From: Hoskinsella mucinilytica
GTDB taxonomy: Bacteria; Bacillota_I; Bacilli_A; Erysipelotrichales; Erysipelotrichaceae
Assembly (NCBI RefSeq): GCF_045223415.1
Contig: NZ_JBEQZJ010000010.1
Location: 23,751-87,750, forward strand
Length of the DNA stretch: 64,000 bases
Direction of reading: 5' to 3'
In this document: positions 50,549 to 59,745 of the stretch, in pieces
How the letters are laid out: the number at the start of each line of letters is the position of its first letter
Position numbering within the stretch: the first letter of the stretch is position 1
The notes under the pieces: model-generated
Told to the model about the DNA's origin: nothing
The model's input: only the letters and a program-made list of their open reading frames with translations
The model's database searches: none
Position numbers and translations under genes: made by a program

Positions 50549-51985
50549 TTAAGATAGATCTTCTCCATTGCTGGCAATGACCTTTCGATACCAATCAAAG
50601 GATTGTTTTTTTCTACGTGTATAGTCACCTGTTCCATCATCATATTTTTCTACATAGATAAAGCCATAGCGTTTTGCCATTTCTCCTGTAGAAGCACTCA
50701 CAAGGTCGATACAGCCCCAAGGTGTATAACCCATCAAATCTACGCCGTCTTCCACTGCTTCTTTCATTTGTTCAATATGTTGACGTAAATAATCGATACG
50801 GTATTCATCATGGATGCTACCATCTTCTTCTTTTTTATCATACGCTCCTAAGCCGTTTTCAACGATCATCACAGGTATCTGATAACGATCATAGATTTCA
50901 TTTAATGTATATCGCAATCCTTTTGGATCGATCTGCCATCCCCAATCACTGGCTTTTAAATATGGATTATTTACTCCACCTAACAAATTACCTTTGCCTG
51001 TTGTTTTTTCTGGATCTGCACTATGGCAAACAGACATATAATAAGAGAAGCTATAGAAGTCTACACAGCCTGCTTTTAAGATTTCTGCATCGCCTGGTTC
51101 CATCTTGATCTTAATGTTGTTTTCTTTGAAAAAACGAGTCATATAAGAAGGATAGTATCCTCTTACCTGTACATCTCCACAGAACCAATTCATGACATGA
51201 TTCTTTTGTTGTGTTAAAACAACATCATCCGGATGACAAGTCAATGGATAACTGGTCGCATAGATTTGCATACATCCTACTTTATAATTTTCATCGATTT
51301 CATGTGCTAGTTTTACCGCAAGTGCACTGGCAACAAATTGATGATGTAACCCTTGGAATCGCTGTTGTGGATCATCTACCTGATGATTAAAATCTGTTGT
51401 TCCTTCGTTTAAAATTCCTTGAGATAAAAAGGCACCGAAATTTCCTGTTGCACCATTGATTTCATTAAAGGTCAACCAATACTTCACTTTACCTTGATAG
51501 CGAGTAAAGATCGCTTTACAATATTTCACGAAAATATCGATCATTTCTCTGCTTGCCCAGCCATTGTATTTCTGTGTTAAAGCAAATGGTACCTCATAAT
51601 GAGAAATAGTGATCAATGGTTCGATACCATAGCGTAAACATTCCTCAATGACATCATCATAAAACGCTAAGCCTTTTTCATTTGGTTGTGCTTCTTCTCC
51701 GGTTGGAAAGATTCTTGTCCATGCGATAGAGAAACGAAAGCATTTAAATCCCATTTCCGCAAACAAAGCGATATCTTCTTTATAATGGTGATAAAAATCA
51801 ATCGCATCATGACTTGGATAAAAGGTTCCTTCTTCTAGAACCGGTGTAATTCTTTTGGCTTGTTGATAGCTGCCTCCCGTACAGATATCAGCACAGGAAA
51901 TGCCTTTTCCATCCACATTCCATGCACCTTCACATTGATTGGCGGCAGTAGCTCCACCCCATAAAAAATCTTTTTTAAATGGCAT
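50549..51985 (-). CDS. 6-phospho-beta-glucosidase, GH1 (BglA/BglH-like)
   Basis: 478 residues with the E. coli BglA/AscB-type N-terminus FKKDFLWGGATAANQCEGAW. The acid/base Glu is in KYWLTFNEING, the nucleophile in MIVENGLGAYDKK, and SASTGEMAKRYGFIYV with nearby K/Y supplies 6-phosphate recognition typical of phospho-glucosidases. It hydrolyses beta-glucoside 6-phosphates delivered by the EIIBCA protein. It and the following GH1 gene are paralogues with probably different substrate ranges. Confidence 0.94.
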   Translation of the reverse strand: MPFKKDFLWGGATAANQCEGAWNVDGKGISCADICTGGSYQQAKRITPVLEEGTFYPSHDAIDFYHHYKEDIALFAEMGFKCFRFSIAWTRIFPTGEEAQPNEKGLAFYDDVIEECLRYGIEPLITISHYEVPFALTQKYNGWASREMIDIFVKYCKAIFTRYQGKVKYWLTFNEINGATGNFGAFLSQGILNEGTTDFNHQVDDPQQRFQGLHHQFVASALAVKLAHEIDENYKVGCMQIYATSYPLTCHPDDVVLTQQKNHVMNWFCGDVQVRGYYPSYMTRFFKENNIKIKMEPGDAEILKAGCVDFYSFSYYMSVCHSADPEKTTGKGNLLGGVNNPYLKASDWGWQIDPKGLRYTLNEIYDRYQIPVMIVENGLGAYDKKEEDGSIHDEYRIDYLRQHIEQMKEAVEDGVDLMGYTPWGCIDLVSASTGEMAKRYGFIYVEKYDDGTGDYTRRKKQSFDWYRKVIASNGEDLS

Positions 51986-52071
51986 AATTTTTTCTCCTTT
52001 TTCTTTACCAGTAGCATTGTAACATAGCTGTATTTTCTTTTGTTTTCAAACAAGTGAAACTTTCGTACAAA

Positions 52072-54297
52072 TTATTTTTTATATGTTTGAACACGTGCAT
52101 CATGGATGACACCTTGATAATTCATACCAAATGCAAAATCATAGATATGACCATCCTGATCTTTATGACAGATCATATCATGTGCAACATCTTCTAATTG
52201 TGTTTCTACGGTATCCATATCCGCAGGCATTTGAAATGGCAATAAACCACTTGGCTCATATTCACCACTGATGCAATCTAATATTGCTTGTGATTGAACA
52301 TGAAAACTGATCAATAAACCATCGATCTTATCCTCAAATTCTTTTACGATCGTTGGATTCTTCGCATTCAAAGATACGATGATTGGTTTTCCTTTCATAC
52401 ATGCTGAAGTTTCCAATATGATATCAAGGTCTGCCGCATTCTCTGCTTCATTCCATTTTCCTTGATAACTACGATCAACAATTTCATCACGTTCATCCAT
52501 AGCGATGCTATGAGCTCTTGCTAGCTTTGCTTCATAAGGTCGATATTGTAGGTTAATCGGTTGATAGCCTTGTTTTCCATAGCCCGTTGATTTCGGTGAA
52601 TCAATACAAACGATCGCAAAATCTGCTTTTTCCGGTTGATCAACGACCTCATAATATTTTTCTAAGAGTGTTTTGGGAATTGCTTCTTCCTCATGGGCGC
52701 CAATGACATGACCAAACCAGTCTTGACTTTCCTTCCTTCTACGCTTTGGTACATACACACGTTTGCCTTTTTGCATCGGCAAGACATGCTCATGATTTTT
52801 TAATAAGACGATTGATTTTCTTTGTGCTTCATATCCTTTTTCCATATATTGGGCACATCCTACGACACTTTGGGCATAGGTTGGATCTGTATAAGGTTGT
52901 TCAAAAAGACCACATTGAAAGATATTGCGAAGCAGTCTTGTTGCACTTTGTTCGAATCGTTTTCGCATAAACACTTCTCCATGTTCCTTACATCCCATTT
53001 CATATGCCTCTAAAACCGGTTTTATATCATTATTTCCACCAAATTGATCAACACCCGCCATCAATGCCAAATAATGACGTTCACTGATACTCATCTGCTC
53101 TACACCCCAGCATTTTCCACTTAAAAATTGATCCATTGCATGACTTTTTGCTGTAATCATCCAATCAGTGCATACCACACCATCATAACCAACTTGTTCT
53201 CTTAATAAGTCTTGTATGATATAACGACTATATCCATTTCCTACATTTTGATGATGTCGATGGTCTTGATCATAAGAAATGGTGTAGTATGGCATGACTG
53301 CACTTGCTTTGCTTGTACCGTTTTTTAATTGAAATGCTCCTTCTATAAATGGCTTTACATGCTCTTTAAATTGATTTCCGGGATAGACGGCATATTTTCC
53401 ATAGGCAAAGTGAGCATCTCTTCCGCCTTCTCCACATCCTCCACCTGGCCAATGCTTGACCATGGTATTGACGCTTTCCATGCCCCAGCCATAGCCACTG
53501 CTTTGAAAGCCATCACAATAAGCCTCTGCCATTGCTGAAGCTAACGCTCGATTTTCGCCGAAGGTACCATCGAATCGCATCCATCTAGGCTCTGTTGCCA
53601 AGTCGATTTGCGGGGATAATGCTGTGGTTATTCCCATTGCTCGATATTCCTTGGAAGCGATGCTTGCAAAACTTCGAACAAGCTCAGGATCAAAAGTTGC
53701 CGCAAGTCCAAGGCTTTGAGGCCACATAGAAATATCGCCGCCACTTCCTGCATCGAATTCTGTATTTGCACTAGGAGCATGACGAGGATCGGAGCTATGA
53801 TTTGCAGGAATCCCTAAGCCCAATGACTCACAATATTCTTGTACCTGATTGTTCCATTTGGCGGCTGTACTTGCATCGTCTACTACTGTCATTAAAATAT
53901 GACGTACATGATCTTCTTTTAGAAACTGTTTCTGTTCATCGCTTAATTCCCAAATATGAGCATCACTTTCTTCAAACGGACGTCCACCATAAGTTCCCGC
54001 AAACATTTGAGCAAACACATTCGGTTTAGAGGATATGCTTTGATGTGCACTATACAACATCAAACCTGCAATTTCTTCTATGCTCATACGTTCGATCAAA
54101 TCAGCGATTCTTTCTTCTATTGGCAAACGCCAATCTTCATAAGGATCCAATACTCCGTTTCCATTCATATCCTTGAATGCATATCCATCCACCTCGATGA
54201 TTTGAGATTGGTTTTTTTTCGCAATACCTAATGTTTTCCCATTTTCTTGTTTGATTTCGATATAATTATCTATTTCTTTCAAAGTATATTTTTTCAT
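52072..54297 (-). CDS. GH3-family beta-glycosidase
   Basis: 741 residues. A GH3 N-domain covers about 55-420 with the conserved KH in MVKHWPGGGCGEGGRDAHFA and the nucleophile Asp in GVVCTDWMI (usual SDW). The (alpha/beta)6 C-domain (about 480-720) follows with SIVLLKNHEHVLP. It lacks a secretion signal, so it acts in the cytoplasm. The N-terminal KDMNGNGVLDPYEDWRLP resembles an EF-hand-like calcium loop found in this GH3 branch. The ATG at 54297 follows AAAGGATG; the one at 54306 is in the Shine-Dalgarno. Probably acts on unphosphorylated or unusual glucosides. Confidence 0.9.
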   Translation of the reverse strand: MKKYTLKEIDNYIEIKQENGKTLGIAKKNQSQIIEVDGYAFKDMNGNGVLDPYEDWRLPIEERIADLIERMSIEEIAGLMLYSAHQSISSKPNVFAQMFAGTYGGRPFEESDAHIWELSDEQKQFLKEDHVRHILMTVVDDASTAAKWNNQVQEYCESLGLGIPANHSSDPRHAPSANTEFDAGSGGDISMWPQSLGLAATFDPELVRSFASIASKEYRAMGITTALSPQIDLATEPRWMRFDGTFGENRALASAMAEAYCDGFQSSGYGWGMESVNTMVKHWPGGGCGEGGRDAHFAYGKYAVYPGNQFKEHVKPFIEGAFQLKNGTSKASAVMPYYTISYDQDHRHHQNVGNGYSRYIIQDLLREQVGYDGVVCTDWMITAKSHAMDQFLSGKCWGVEQMSISERHYLALMAGVDQFGGNNDIKPVLEAYEMGCKEHGEVFMRKRFEQSATRLLRNIFQCGLFEQPYTDPTYAQSVVGCAQYMEKGYEAQRKSIVLLKNHEHVLPMQKGKRVYVPKRRRKESQDWFGHVIGAHEEEAIPKTLLEKYYEVVDQPEKADFAIVCIDSPKSTGYGKQGYQPINLQYRPYEAKLARAHSIAMDERDEIVDRSYQGKWNEAENAADLDIILETSACMKGKPIIVSLNAKNPTIVKEFEDKIDGLLISFHVQSQAILDCISGEYEPSGLLPFQMPADMDTVETQLEDVAHDMICHKDQDGHIYDFAFGMNYQGVIHDARVQTYKK

Positions 54298-54317
54298 AAA
54301 ATTCATCCTTTTTCTAA

Positions 54318-54350
54318 AGAGGGTAAGAACCTCATCGATCCTTACCCTCT
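54318..54350 (-). terminator. intercistronic hairpin between EIIBCA and GH3 genes
   Basis: Perfect 10-bp stem AGAGGGTAAG/CTTACCCTCT with a 13-base loop but only a weak T tract (TTTAG). More likely an attenuating or mRNA-stabilising hairpin within the operon than a full terminator. Confidence 0.5.
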
Positions 54351-54355
54351 AGCTA

Positions 54356-56254
54356 TTATAATAATACTGTGATCAAATCTTCATTTGATTTCACAACTGC
54401 ATTTTGTGTTTCTACGATATCTAGATAGTCTGCGGTATTTGTAATAATCACAGGAGTATCAACACAATAACCTTCTTTTTCAATTGCTGCTTTATCAAAG
54501 GTCACTAACAACTGTCCTTTTGTCACTTTATCTCCTTGTTTTACATGAGCTTCAAAGTGTTTTCCTTCCAGTTGTACGGTATCAAGTCCAATGTGGATCA
54601 AAACTTCACAACCATTATCGCTCACTAAACCAATCGCATGTTTGGTAGGAAACAGTGTCATGATCGTACCATTAAATGGCGCAACGACTTTTCCATTACT
54701 AGGTTCAATGGCGATACCTTTTCCAAGTGCGCCACCGGCAAATGCTGCATCTTTGATTTCAGATAAAGGTTTCACTTTTCCCTCGATTGGTGTTACGACG
54801 ATTTCTTTTGATAATTTAACAGCGTTGTTTTCTGCTACTGCTTGTTCTTCATTTACAACAGAGTTGTCTTTCCAGAAGAAGAAAGTCAATAAGAAGGCAA
54901 CTACCATAGACACAGCAATACATGCAAAGCTTGCGTACATACCACTTGCTTCACCTGCTGGTGAGATATAGTTTACAACACCGAAGATACCAAGTCCACC
55001 CATGGTATAGCTTTTACCATCCATTAAGGCAAACAATGCACCACCTGCACATCCACCGATCATAGAGAATACGAATGGAAGTTTTGCAGGTAAAGAGAAA
55101 CCATAGATTGCAGGCTCAGTTACACCACAAACACCTGATACGATTGCAGGAACTGCCAATGCTTTTTGTTTTTTATCTTTTAATTTAAAGAACATAGCCG
55201 CAATAACTGCTGTCTGAGCGAAAGAGCATCCAAAGCTACCAACAAGAATCGTGTCAAATCCAACAGTGGTTAAATTGATCATCGCAATTGGTACAAGTGC
55301 CCAGTGAAGACCAAAGATAACCAAACACTGCCAGAAGAAACCAACAACAGCACCAGTTAATACAGGTGAGAATGCATATAGATTAGAGAATCCAGAAGCA
55401 AGCAGATCGGTTAACATTGATACGATAGATCCAATAACGATCAAGCCTACAGGTAAGGAAATAATCAAAACGAATAAAGGTACAAAGAATCCTTGAAGCA
55501 TTTCCGGAATGAATTTCTTTCCAAGCTTTTGAAGGTATCCGGCGAATGCAACAACAACCAATACAGGAACAACAGATGAAGTATAATTACCTGCAACAAA
55601 CGGAATACCAATGAACGTAGTATAGTAATTACCTACCAATGGCAAGTTTCCGATTGCTTCTCCTGCCGCAGCCAACGTATCCTTTTGAATCGTTGGATAA
55701 CATAATGCCGCACCAATCAACATACCGGTAATCGGATTTAACTTGAATTTCTTCGCTGCTGTATAGCCAAGTAATACCGGCATGAAGTAGAATACTGCAT
55801 CACCGATAGCGTTTAGAACCATATAAGTTCCACTGACACTATAAGTTTCTCCTAATAAGAATACTAGTAAAGCATTTAACCCTTTGATGATACCTGCCGC
55901 ACACATAGGTCCAAGAATCGGCTGGAAGCATCCGCTGATGATATCGATCAGTTTGTTGAAAATACCCTTTGGTGCTTCTTCATCACCTGATTGGCTATCT
56001 CCACCAATACCAGCTACTTCACATACGTCTGCGTAAACATTTGGTACGTGATTCCCAATAACTACCTGATACTGACCTGCAGAATGCATCACGGTAACGA
56101 CGCCATCCATTTGTTTCAGAACATCGTCATTTGCCTTTGATTCATCTTTCAGTTTAAAACGTAAACGAGTAATACAGTGTGTTAATCCATTGATGTTGTC
56201 TTTGCCTCCGACGTTTTTGATAATGTCTTTTGCTAATTGTTCATATTTTCCCAT
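54356..56254 (-). CDS. bglP: PTS beta-glucoside EIIBCA permease
   Basis: 632 residues. The IIB domain (1-85) has phosphorylated Cys in GLTHCITRLRFKL. The IIC domain (about 100-465) has about ten TM helices, with ISGCFQPILGPMCAAGIIKG and VCGVTEPAIYGFSLP typical of the sucrose/beta-glucoside subfamily. The IIA domain (about 490-632) has the active His in VLIHIGLDTVQLEGKHF. It imports and phosphorylates beta-glucosides. The ATG at 56254 follows GGAGG; the frame to 56269 includes that Shine-Dalgarno. No feature seen in the 173 bases upstream. Confidence 0.95.
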   Translation of the reverse strand: MGKYEQLAKDIIKNVGGKDNINGLTHCITRLRFKLKDESKANDDVLKQMDGVVTVMHSAGQYQVVIGNHVPNVYADVCEVAGIGGDSQSGDEEAPKGIFNKLIDIISGCFQPILGPMCAAGIIKGLNALLVFLLGETYSVSGTYMVLNAIGDAVFYFMPVLLGYTAAKKFKLNPITGMLIGAALCYPTIQKDTLAAAGEAIGNLPLVGNYYTTFIGIPFVAGNYTSSVVPVLVVVAFAGYLQKLGKKFIPEMLQGFFVPLFVLIISLPVGLIVIGSIVSMLTDLLASGFSNLYAFSPVLTGAVVGFFWQCLVIFGLHWALVPIAMINLTTVGFDTILVGSFGCSFAQTAVIAAMFFKLKDKKQKALAVPAIVSGVCGVTEPAIYGFSLPAKLPFVFSMIGGCAGGALFALMDGKSYTMGGLGIFGVVNYISPAGEASGMYASFACIAVSMVVAFLLTFFFWKDNSVVNEEQAVAENNAVKLSKEIVVTPIEGKVKPLSEIKDAAFAGGALGKGIAIEPSNGKVVAPFNGTIMTLFPTKHAIGLVSDNGCEVLIHIGLDTVQLEGKHFEAHVKQGDKVTKGQLLVTFDKAAIEKEGYCVDTPVIITNTADYLDIVETQNAVVKSNEDLITVLL

Positions 56255-56427
56255 GTTTTTTTCCTCCATTTTCTATTTCAACATTGAATATGAAGGTTTG
56301 GCCAACTTAATGTCACCATCCGATTTTGAATATGAGAGCTACTACTTGACGCCTTTACCCTTTTCCTTCTGTTTTCGTTACATTCCTCCTTCTCTTATCT
56401 ATCTTCAATCAGTTTCCTGATGAATGA

Positions 56428-57279
56428 CTAACGTTCATTTTCATAAACAACTCGTGCGATATGAATGGTCAAATATAACATTTCCTCATCGCTTAATAAA
56501 TAATCATACTGTTCCACAAGGAACTTTTTGATCGTTTTTACGCATTCATATGCGTTCTTATATTTCACCTTGATAATATCAAGTAAATCATCTTCACTAT
56601 TTTCTTTATAGGTTTTATTAGAAACCAGTCGCTGTGCGAAAAATTTCAGATGTGTAACAAAGCGATAATAATATACAGATTCTTCATTGTATTCAAAGTT
56701 AAAGTAGTATTTTACGATATTGGAAATTTCCTGCATCACCTTTGTGATGGTATACATATCTTCAACTTTATCGGGATTTTCTTCCATCTGTGCATTGACA
56801 AAATGAAGGGCAATGAAACCTGCTTCATCTTCTGCCAGCATAATGCCTGATTGTTCCTTGATCATCTCCAACGCTTTTAATCCAATACAGAATTCATCTT
56901 TATAAAAACGTTTGATATCCCATAACAATGCATTTTTTACCTCAATACCTTCTTTCCATCTTGTCAAAGACATAAAGATATGATCCGCAAGCGAGATATA
57001 AATGGAATCATTGATTTTCTTGCCGATATGCGTTTTCGCATAAGTAATGATATTTTCTACCAATAGGATGTACTCTAATGGGATATCCGCAACAAGTTCT
57101 TGAAACTTATTATTGGTATCTGGATTGTTCATGGTAAACACTTTATCGATGGCTGCAGGATCTATTTCATCGCCACATTTCTTTTTAAATGCAAGTCCAC
57201 GACCCATAACAACCTGTTCTCTGTTTTCTTCATCTAATACAACGACTACATTGTTATTTAATATCTTATGTATCTGCAT
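56428..57279 (-). CDS. licT: BglG/LicT-family transcription antiterminator (beta-glucoside operon)
   Basis: 283 residues: CAT RNA-binding domain (1-58; MQIHKILNNNVVVVLDEENR, broken at 20), PRD1 (about 65-170; LADHIFMSLTRW, GFIALHFVNAQ) and PRD2 (about 175-283; RFVTHLKFFAQRL, LYLTIHIARVV). It binds the RAT element in its own leader to prevent termination when beta-glucosides are available. It heads the operon licT-bglP-GH3-GH1-GH1 and so controls its own synthesis. The paralogue at 13486 belongs to the glucose-type PTS; the two CAT domains must tell their RAT targets apart. Confidence 0.94.
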   Translation of the reverse strand: MQIHKILNNNVVVVLDEENREQVVMGRGLAFKKKCGDEIDPAAIDKVFTMNNPDTNNKFQELVADIPLEYILLVENIITYAKTHIGKKINDSIYISLADHIFMSLTRWKEGIEVKNALLWDIKRFYKDEFCIGLKALEMIKEQSGIMLAEDEAGFIALHFVNAQMEENPDKVEDMYTITKVMQEISNIVKYYFNFEYNEESVYYYRFVTHLKFFAQRLVSNKTYKENSEDDLLDIIKVKYKNAYECVKTIKKFLVEQYDYLLSDEEMLYLTIHIARVVYENER

Positions 57280-57300
57280 TCGATTACCTCTCTTTCAAAC

Positions 57301-57389
57301 ATAGAAAAAACCTATCTACATACACCAATAGTAAAACTTTTTTTGGCTCTTGTAAATAGGTTTAGCTTGTACTTAAACAATCACTATCC
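57301..57389 (-). promoter_or_regulatory. RAT antiterminator overlapping a terminator, beta-glucoside operon leader
   Basis: On the minus-strand RNA the element GGATAGTGATTGTTTAAGTA, then CAAGCTAAACCTA (57357-57389) fits the LicT/BglG RAT pattern. Its 3' end overlaps the terminator arm AAACCTATTTAC (57352-57363), which pairs with GTAGATAGGTTT (57308-57319) followed by TTTCT. The two folds exclude each other. Located about 10 bases after the predicted transcription start and 22 bases before licT. Confidence 0.88.
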
Positions 57390-57404
57390 ATTGATTACGC
57401 TATT

Positions 57405-57441
57405 ATCATACTCTATCATTTTTGCTTTGTCAACGCTTTCA
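57405..57441 (-). promoter_or_regulatory. beta-glucoside operon promoter with cre site
   Basis: -35 TTGACA (57428-57433), 17-base spacer and -10 TATGAT (57405-57410) on the minus strand. The cre sequence TGAAAGCGTTGACA (57428-57441) fits the consensus at all fixed positions and includes the -35 box, so CcpA would compete with RNA polymerase when preferred sugars are present. Confidence 0.85.
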
Positions 57442-57505
57442 GCGCATTTTTTTACACAAATTTCACATATTGTGCGTACAAAACACATAGATAAAGGAAG
57501 AATCA

Positions 57506-57892
57506 TCATGAATAAGCAGAATAAATCGATACGACTCTTGCGCTAAATGGCATAAGTGCAAGTTTGGCATATTTGAAATGTTGTAGTCCAAAAGGAATCC
57601 CTATGATGGTGATACAAGAAAGCAATCCTACACCAACTTGTGCCAAGGCAATCCAAATGCCACTTAACAAAAGCCACAACACATTCATCAAAAAACTGAT
57701 GGAGGAAGTCGTTTGATCATATACCACTTCTTTTTTAAATGGCCATAACACGAGTCCTGCAATTTTAAAGCATTGCATACCAATGGGAATCCCAATGATG
57801 CTTATGCACCATAAGCATCCGGCAAAAAACCATACCACTGCCATTTCAAAACCACCGAACATAACCCAAAGAAGATTTCCTAACGTACGCAT
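57506..57892 (-). CDS. YccF-family membrane protein
   Basis: 128 residues made of two similar halves, each with the pattern NLLWVMFGGFEMAVVWFFAG / NVLWLLLSGIWIALAQVGVG and IIGIPIGMQCFK / IIGIPFGLQHFK, the YccF (DUF307) duplication. Four TM helices in total. Function unknown. The ATG at 57892 has GAGGTG; it overlaps the end of the downstream-encoded ABC transporter frame by 13 bases, so it is the last gene of that operon. Confidence 0.9.
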   Translation of the reverse strand: MRTLGNLLWVMFGGFEMAVVWFFAGCLWCISIIGIPIGMQCFKIAGLVLWPFKKEVVYDQTTSSISFLMNVLWLLLSGIWIALAQVGVGLLSCITIIGIPFGLQHFKYAKLALMPFSARVVSIYSAYS

Positions 57893-59745
57893 GAAACCAC
57901 CTCTTTTTCTGATAGAACGTCCTTTTGCCAAGCACTTCTTGAGATTTCTTCTTCATTTTGACTGGTGGAAAGTTCATAATAATAACCATGAAGTGCCATC
58001 AGTTCTTGATGTGTTCCTTGTTCAACGATACGACCATGTTGTAATACGACGATTTGATCTGCATGAACAATCGTACTAAGGCGATGTGCTACGACAAAGC
58101 TGGTACGACCCGCCAGCAATTCTTTCATTGCGTGTTGAATTGCCTGTTCACTTTCCGTATCTATCGAACTTGTTGCTTCGTCTAAAATCACGATAGATGG
58201 ATTCGAAAGCAAGGCTCTGGCAAAGGAAATCAACTGTTTCTGTCCGGTAGACAAGCGATCTCCCCCTTCCCCTACTTCTGTAAGATATCCATCTTTTAAT
58301 TCCATGATGAATTCATGTGCTTGAATCAGTTTGGCAACCTGAATTACCTCTTCTTTAGAGGCACTTGGTCTACCATAACGAATGTTTTCCAAAATCGAAC
58401 CACTGAATAAATTCGGTGTTTGTAATACATAACCGATATTGGAATGTAACCAACCGACACTACGATCTCGAATATCCTTACCATCAATGAGAATACGACC
58501 TTTTTTGGGTTCATAAAAGCGACATAGTAAATTTACGATCGTACTTTTCCCCGAACCTGTTTCACCTACCAAAGCGATCATCTGTCCTTGTTTGACATCT
58601 AAATGAAAATCATGTAGTACTGTTTCCTTTTCATGATAATAAAATGTCACATGGTCAAATAGTACATCTCCAAGTAGTGGCTCATAATGTTCTGTCTTTG
58701 GTTCTAACAAGGTTCCATATTTTTCAATGACATCCTCACGATCTTGAATTTCCACTTCTTCATCTAGCAACGACATCACACGTTCTGCACTGGCACTCGC
58801 TAATTGAATTTCCGCCAGTACACGTGCCATCTGTTTCAAAGGATCAAAGAAAAGATTCGCATAATTGATAAACATAGCCAATGTTCCGAATTGGATCACT
58901 TGTAAAAAGACCTGATTACCTCCCACATACAACAACAATGCGATTACGATTGCGGAAAGCAAGTAAACAATCGGTTGGAAAATCGCATTTAATCTGACTG
59001 CACGCAGACTATAATGACGCAATGCATCTGTCCTTTCTTGAAATTCCTCATAATTTTCTTTTTCGATTCCTAATGTTTTGGTTGTCACTGCGCCATTGAT
59101 GCCTTCCGCAAAGGATGCCGTGATCTTACTGTTTGCCTTACGACTTTTTCGCTGTGCTTGTAAGATCCTTCTTTGAAAGTATAAAGAAACAAGCCAAAGA
59201 ATCGGTACGATGATCAATACACACAATGCCATTTTCCAATTGACGATCAGCATGACCACACTGATGCCTACCATGACGATCAAGCCCCAAACGATATCGA
59301 CCATGCTCCAAGCCAAAATTTCGGCTAACCTTGCCGTATCAGAGGTGACCCTGGCCATCAGCCAACCATTCGCTGTTTTATCAAAATAAGAATAGGTCAA
59401 TAACTGTAGCTTTTCAAAACACTTTTTTCTAAGATTTTTACCAAAGTCACTTTCAATTTTTGCGGCCAAACGAAAAAATCCATAAACCAACAAACACTGC
59501 AAGATAATTAAGAGCGCATAACTAATGACGAAAGTCGATAGCGTATCAGATGAACGTTGTTCTACCACATAAGTGTCTATCGCAAAACGATTGAATAGTG
59601 GCAACAAGATATCCGTAAATGCTAGAAAGATATTCAATATCAAGTTCATGATGATATATTTTTTATGCTCCCATAAGAGCGTAAAGACTTTTTTCCAAAC
59701 CGATAGATCATAGACATCACTTTCAAATTCTTTCTCTTCCATCAT
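57880..59745 (-). CDS. ABC exporter half-transporter B (catalytic site subunit)
   Basis: 621 residues: six TM helices (about 25-325) fused to an ATPase domain (about 360-600). Walker A is GETGSGKSTIVNL, signature RLSTGQKQLISFA (LSTGQ instead of LSGGQ), Walker B SIVILDEATSSID with the catalytic Glu, and switch His in FVVAHRLSTI. With the partner encoded just upstream (4-base overlap) it forms a heterodimeric MdlAB/BmrCD-type multidrug or lipid exporter. The substrate is not evident. Confidence 0.93.
   Translation of the reverse strand: MMEEKEFESDVYDLSVWKKVFTLLWEHKKYIIMNLILNIFLAFTDILLPLFNRFAIDTYVVEQRSSDTLSTFVISYALLIILQCLLVYGFFRLAAKIESDFGKNLRKKCFEKLQLLTYSYFDKTANGWLMARVTSDTARLAEILAWSMVDIVWGLIVMVGISVVMLIVNWKMALCVLIIVPILWLVSLYFQRRILQAQRKSRKANSKITASFAEGINGAVTTKTLGIEKENYEEFQERTDALRHYSLRAVRLNAIFQPIVYLLSAIVIALLLYVGGNQVFLQVIQFGTLAMFINYANLFFDPLKQMARVLAEIQLASASAERVMSLLDEEVEIQDREDVIEKYGTLLEPKTEHYEPLLGDVLFDHVTFYYHEKETVLHDFHLDVKQGQMIALVGETGSGKSTIVNLLCRFYEPKKGRILIDGKDIRDRSVGWLHSNIGYVLQTPNLFSGSILENIRYGRPSASKEEVIQVAKLIQAHEFIMELKDGYLTEVGEGGDRLSTGQKQLISFARALLSNPSIVILDEATSSIDTESEQAIQHAMKELLAGRTSFVVAHRLSTIVHADQIVVLQHGRIVEQGTHQELMALHGYYYELSTSQNEEEISRSAWQKDVLSEKEVVSCVR

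Noticed and set aside
54591..54971. 126-codon plus-strand ORF
   Set aside because: Antisense shadow of the IIA/linker part of the EIIBCA gene, whose domains are unambiguous.
56255..56427. Second RAT element before the EIIBCA gene
   Set aside because: The 173-base gap between licT and bglP has no RAT-like sequence and no hairpin followed by a T run; the leader before licT is sufficient for the operon.
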